A stretch of 64,000 bases of DNA from the NCBI GenBank assembly GCA_030673845.1, contig JAUTCQ010000012.1, forward strand, positions 124,001 to 188,000. Direction: 5' to 3'. The position numbers and the translations under genes are program-made. This document shows positions 63,619 through 64,000 of this stretch, piece after piece. The notes below the pieces were generated by a model. That model did not search any database. It was not told the DNA's origin and saw only the letters and a program-made list of their open reading frames with translations. The number at the start of each line of letters is the position of its first letter. The stretch's first letter is position 1. The DNA is from Verrucomicrobiota bacterium JB022 (GTDB taxonomy: Bacteria; Verrucomicrobiota; Verrucomicrobiia; Opitutales; Oceanipulchritudinaceae).

Positions 63619-64000
63619 CTAGAAGCGAAGTTGAGTGGCGAATTCGACCGAGCGTGGGTCGCCGAGACGGCGCATGGTGGTACCGGCCACGGGCTCATAG
63701 GTCTCGTCGAGCAGGTTACGCCCGCGCAGGGTAAAGGTGGCCTGCCGCCAGCGGTAGCTCACCGCCAGATCGCAGAGCACGTATTCCTCGGCCACCACAG
63801 AGTTGTTGGTATTGGCGAAACGTTCGCCGACGTAGCGCAAGCCGCCTTGCAGCGTCAGGGCCTCCGTCAACTGATGGCGAATGGAAATGGAGCCGACCCA
63901 CTCGGGGATGTTGCTCGGCGTCTGGTCGGTGCGGTCAATAATGCCGCTGCCGAGGTTTTCCGCATAATCGCCATACCAGGCGTCGGTGTAGGCCAGATTC
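63619..64000 (-). CDS. TonB-dependent receptor, C-terminal part (cut by window end)
   Basis: The frame is open from the window end and terminates at 63619. The visible 126 residues are the last strands of an outer-membrane beta-barrel: QTPSNIPEWVGSISIRHQ, LTLQGGLRYVGERFANTN, FTLRGRNLLDETYEPVAG and a terminal RSVEFATQLRF with Phe at the end. The NLLDETYEP block is the hallmark of TonB-dependent receptor C-termini. The ligand is unknown; the linked CxCC sialidase-like gene 11 nt downstream suggests metal or metal-chelate uptake. Confidence 0.92.
   Translation of the reverse strand, partial: NLAYTDAWYGDYAENLGSGIIDRTDQTPSNIPEWVGSISIRHQLTEALTLQGGLRYVGERFANTNNSVVAEEYVLCDLAVSYRWRQATFTLRGRNLLDETYEPVAGTTMRRLGDPRSVEFATQLRF

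Noticed and set aside
1-64000. CRISPR arrays, insertion sequences or integrated elements
   Set aside because: No regularly spaced repeats, transposase or integrase genes, or target-site duplications were found when reading the window.

Overview
This window comes from a GC-rich Gram-negative bacterium that degrades polysaccharides. The most likely source is the Verrucomicrobiota, order Opitutales or near it. That placement is inferred from the style of the large TonB-dependent receptor (N-terminal motif ELSPFEVTSSED), the carbohydrate gene repertoire and the giant secreted proteins. It is not based on a marker gene. Genes are densely packed, with many 4-nt stop/start overlaps and Rho-independent terminators. 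I see no insertion sequence, prophage, CRISPR array or rRNA.

Layout. (1) 1-3344: the 3' end of an agmatine deiminase gene, then a minus-strand SulP anion transporter / universal stress protein pair. (2) 3477-14712: a GH115 alpha-glucuronidase, a DeoR-type regulator, and a rhamnose operon. The operon encodes a fused rhamnulose-1-phosphate aldolase/lactaldehyde dehydrogenase, rhamnulokinase, LutABC lactate oxidation proteins and L-rhamnose isomerase, so it predicts conversion of rhamnose to DHAP plus lactate, and of lactate to pyruvate. (3) 14872-33924: a pectin / rhamnogalacturonan-I type locus. It holds a TonB-dependent receptor, a LacI regulator, an oxidoreductase, rhamnose mutarotase, a rhamnogalacturonan-lyase-like protein, a Kelch-Na+ symporter fusion, a CE12 acetylesterase, GH51 arabinofuranosidase, a PKD protein, a DUF6250-like lipoprotein and GH42 beta-galactosidase. 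Outer-membrane uptake, backbone cleavage, side-chain trimming and rhamnose catabolism are therefore all encoded within about 30 kb.

(4) 34219-48567: mostly housekeeping. It contains a flavodoxin with a possible HemS/ChuX-like partner, tRNA-Cys, parA, rnc, mfd, a SurA/PpiC-type isomerase, D-lactate dehydrogenase, radC, a pseudo-receiver coiled-coil protein, a ClC-CBS channel and a periplasmic PRC-barrel protein.

(5) 48876-62332: the least explained part. Five tightly spaced plus-strand genes encode exported or membrane proteins: a calcium-repeat protein, a 563-residue protein, a tail-fibre-like protein with an apparently intact S74 autocleavage dyad, a 2766-residue secreted giant and a small membrane-anchored protein. 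The last third of the giant shows motif-level resemblance, from memory only, to Tc-toxin A subunits. I regard this cassette as the best candidate for an undescribed system. (6) 62336-64000: a Cys-motif sialidase-fold protein and the C-terminal end of another TonB-dependent receptor.
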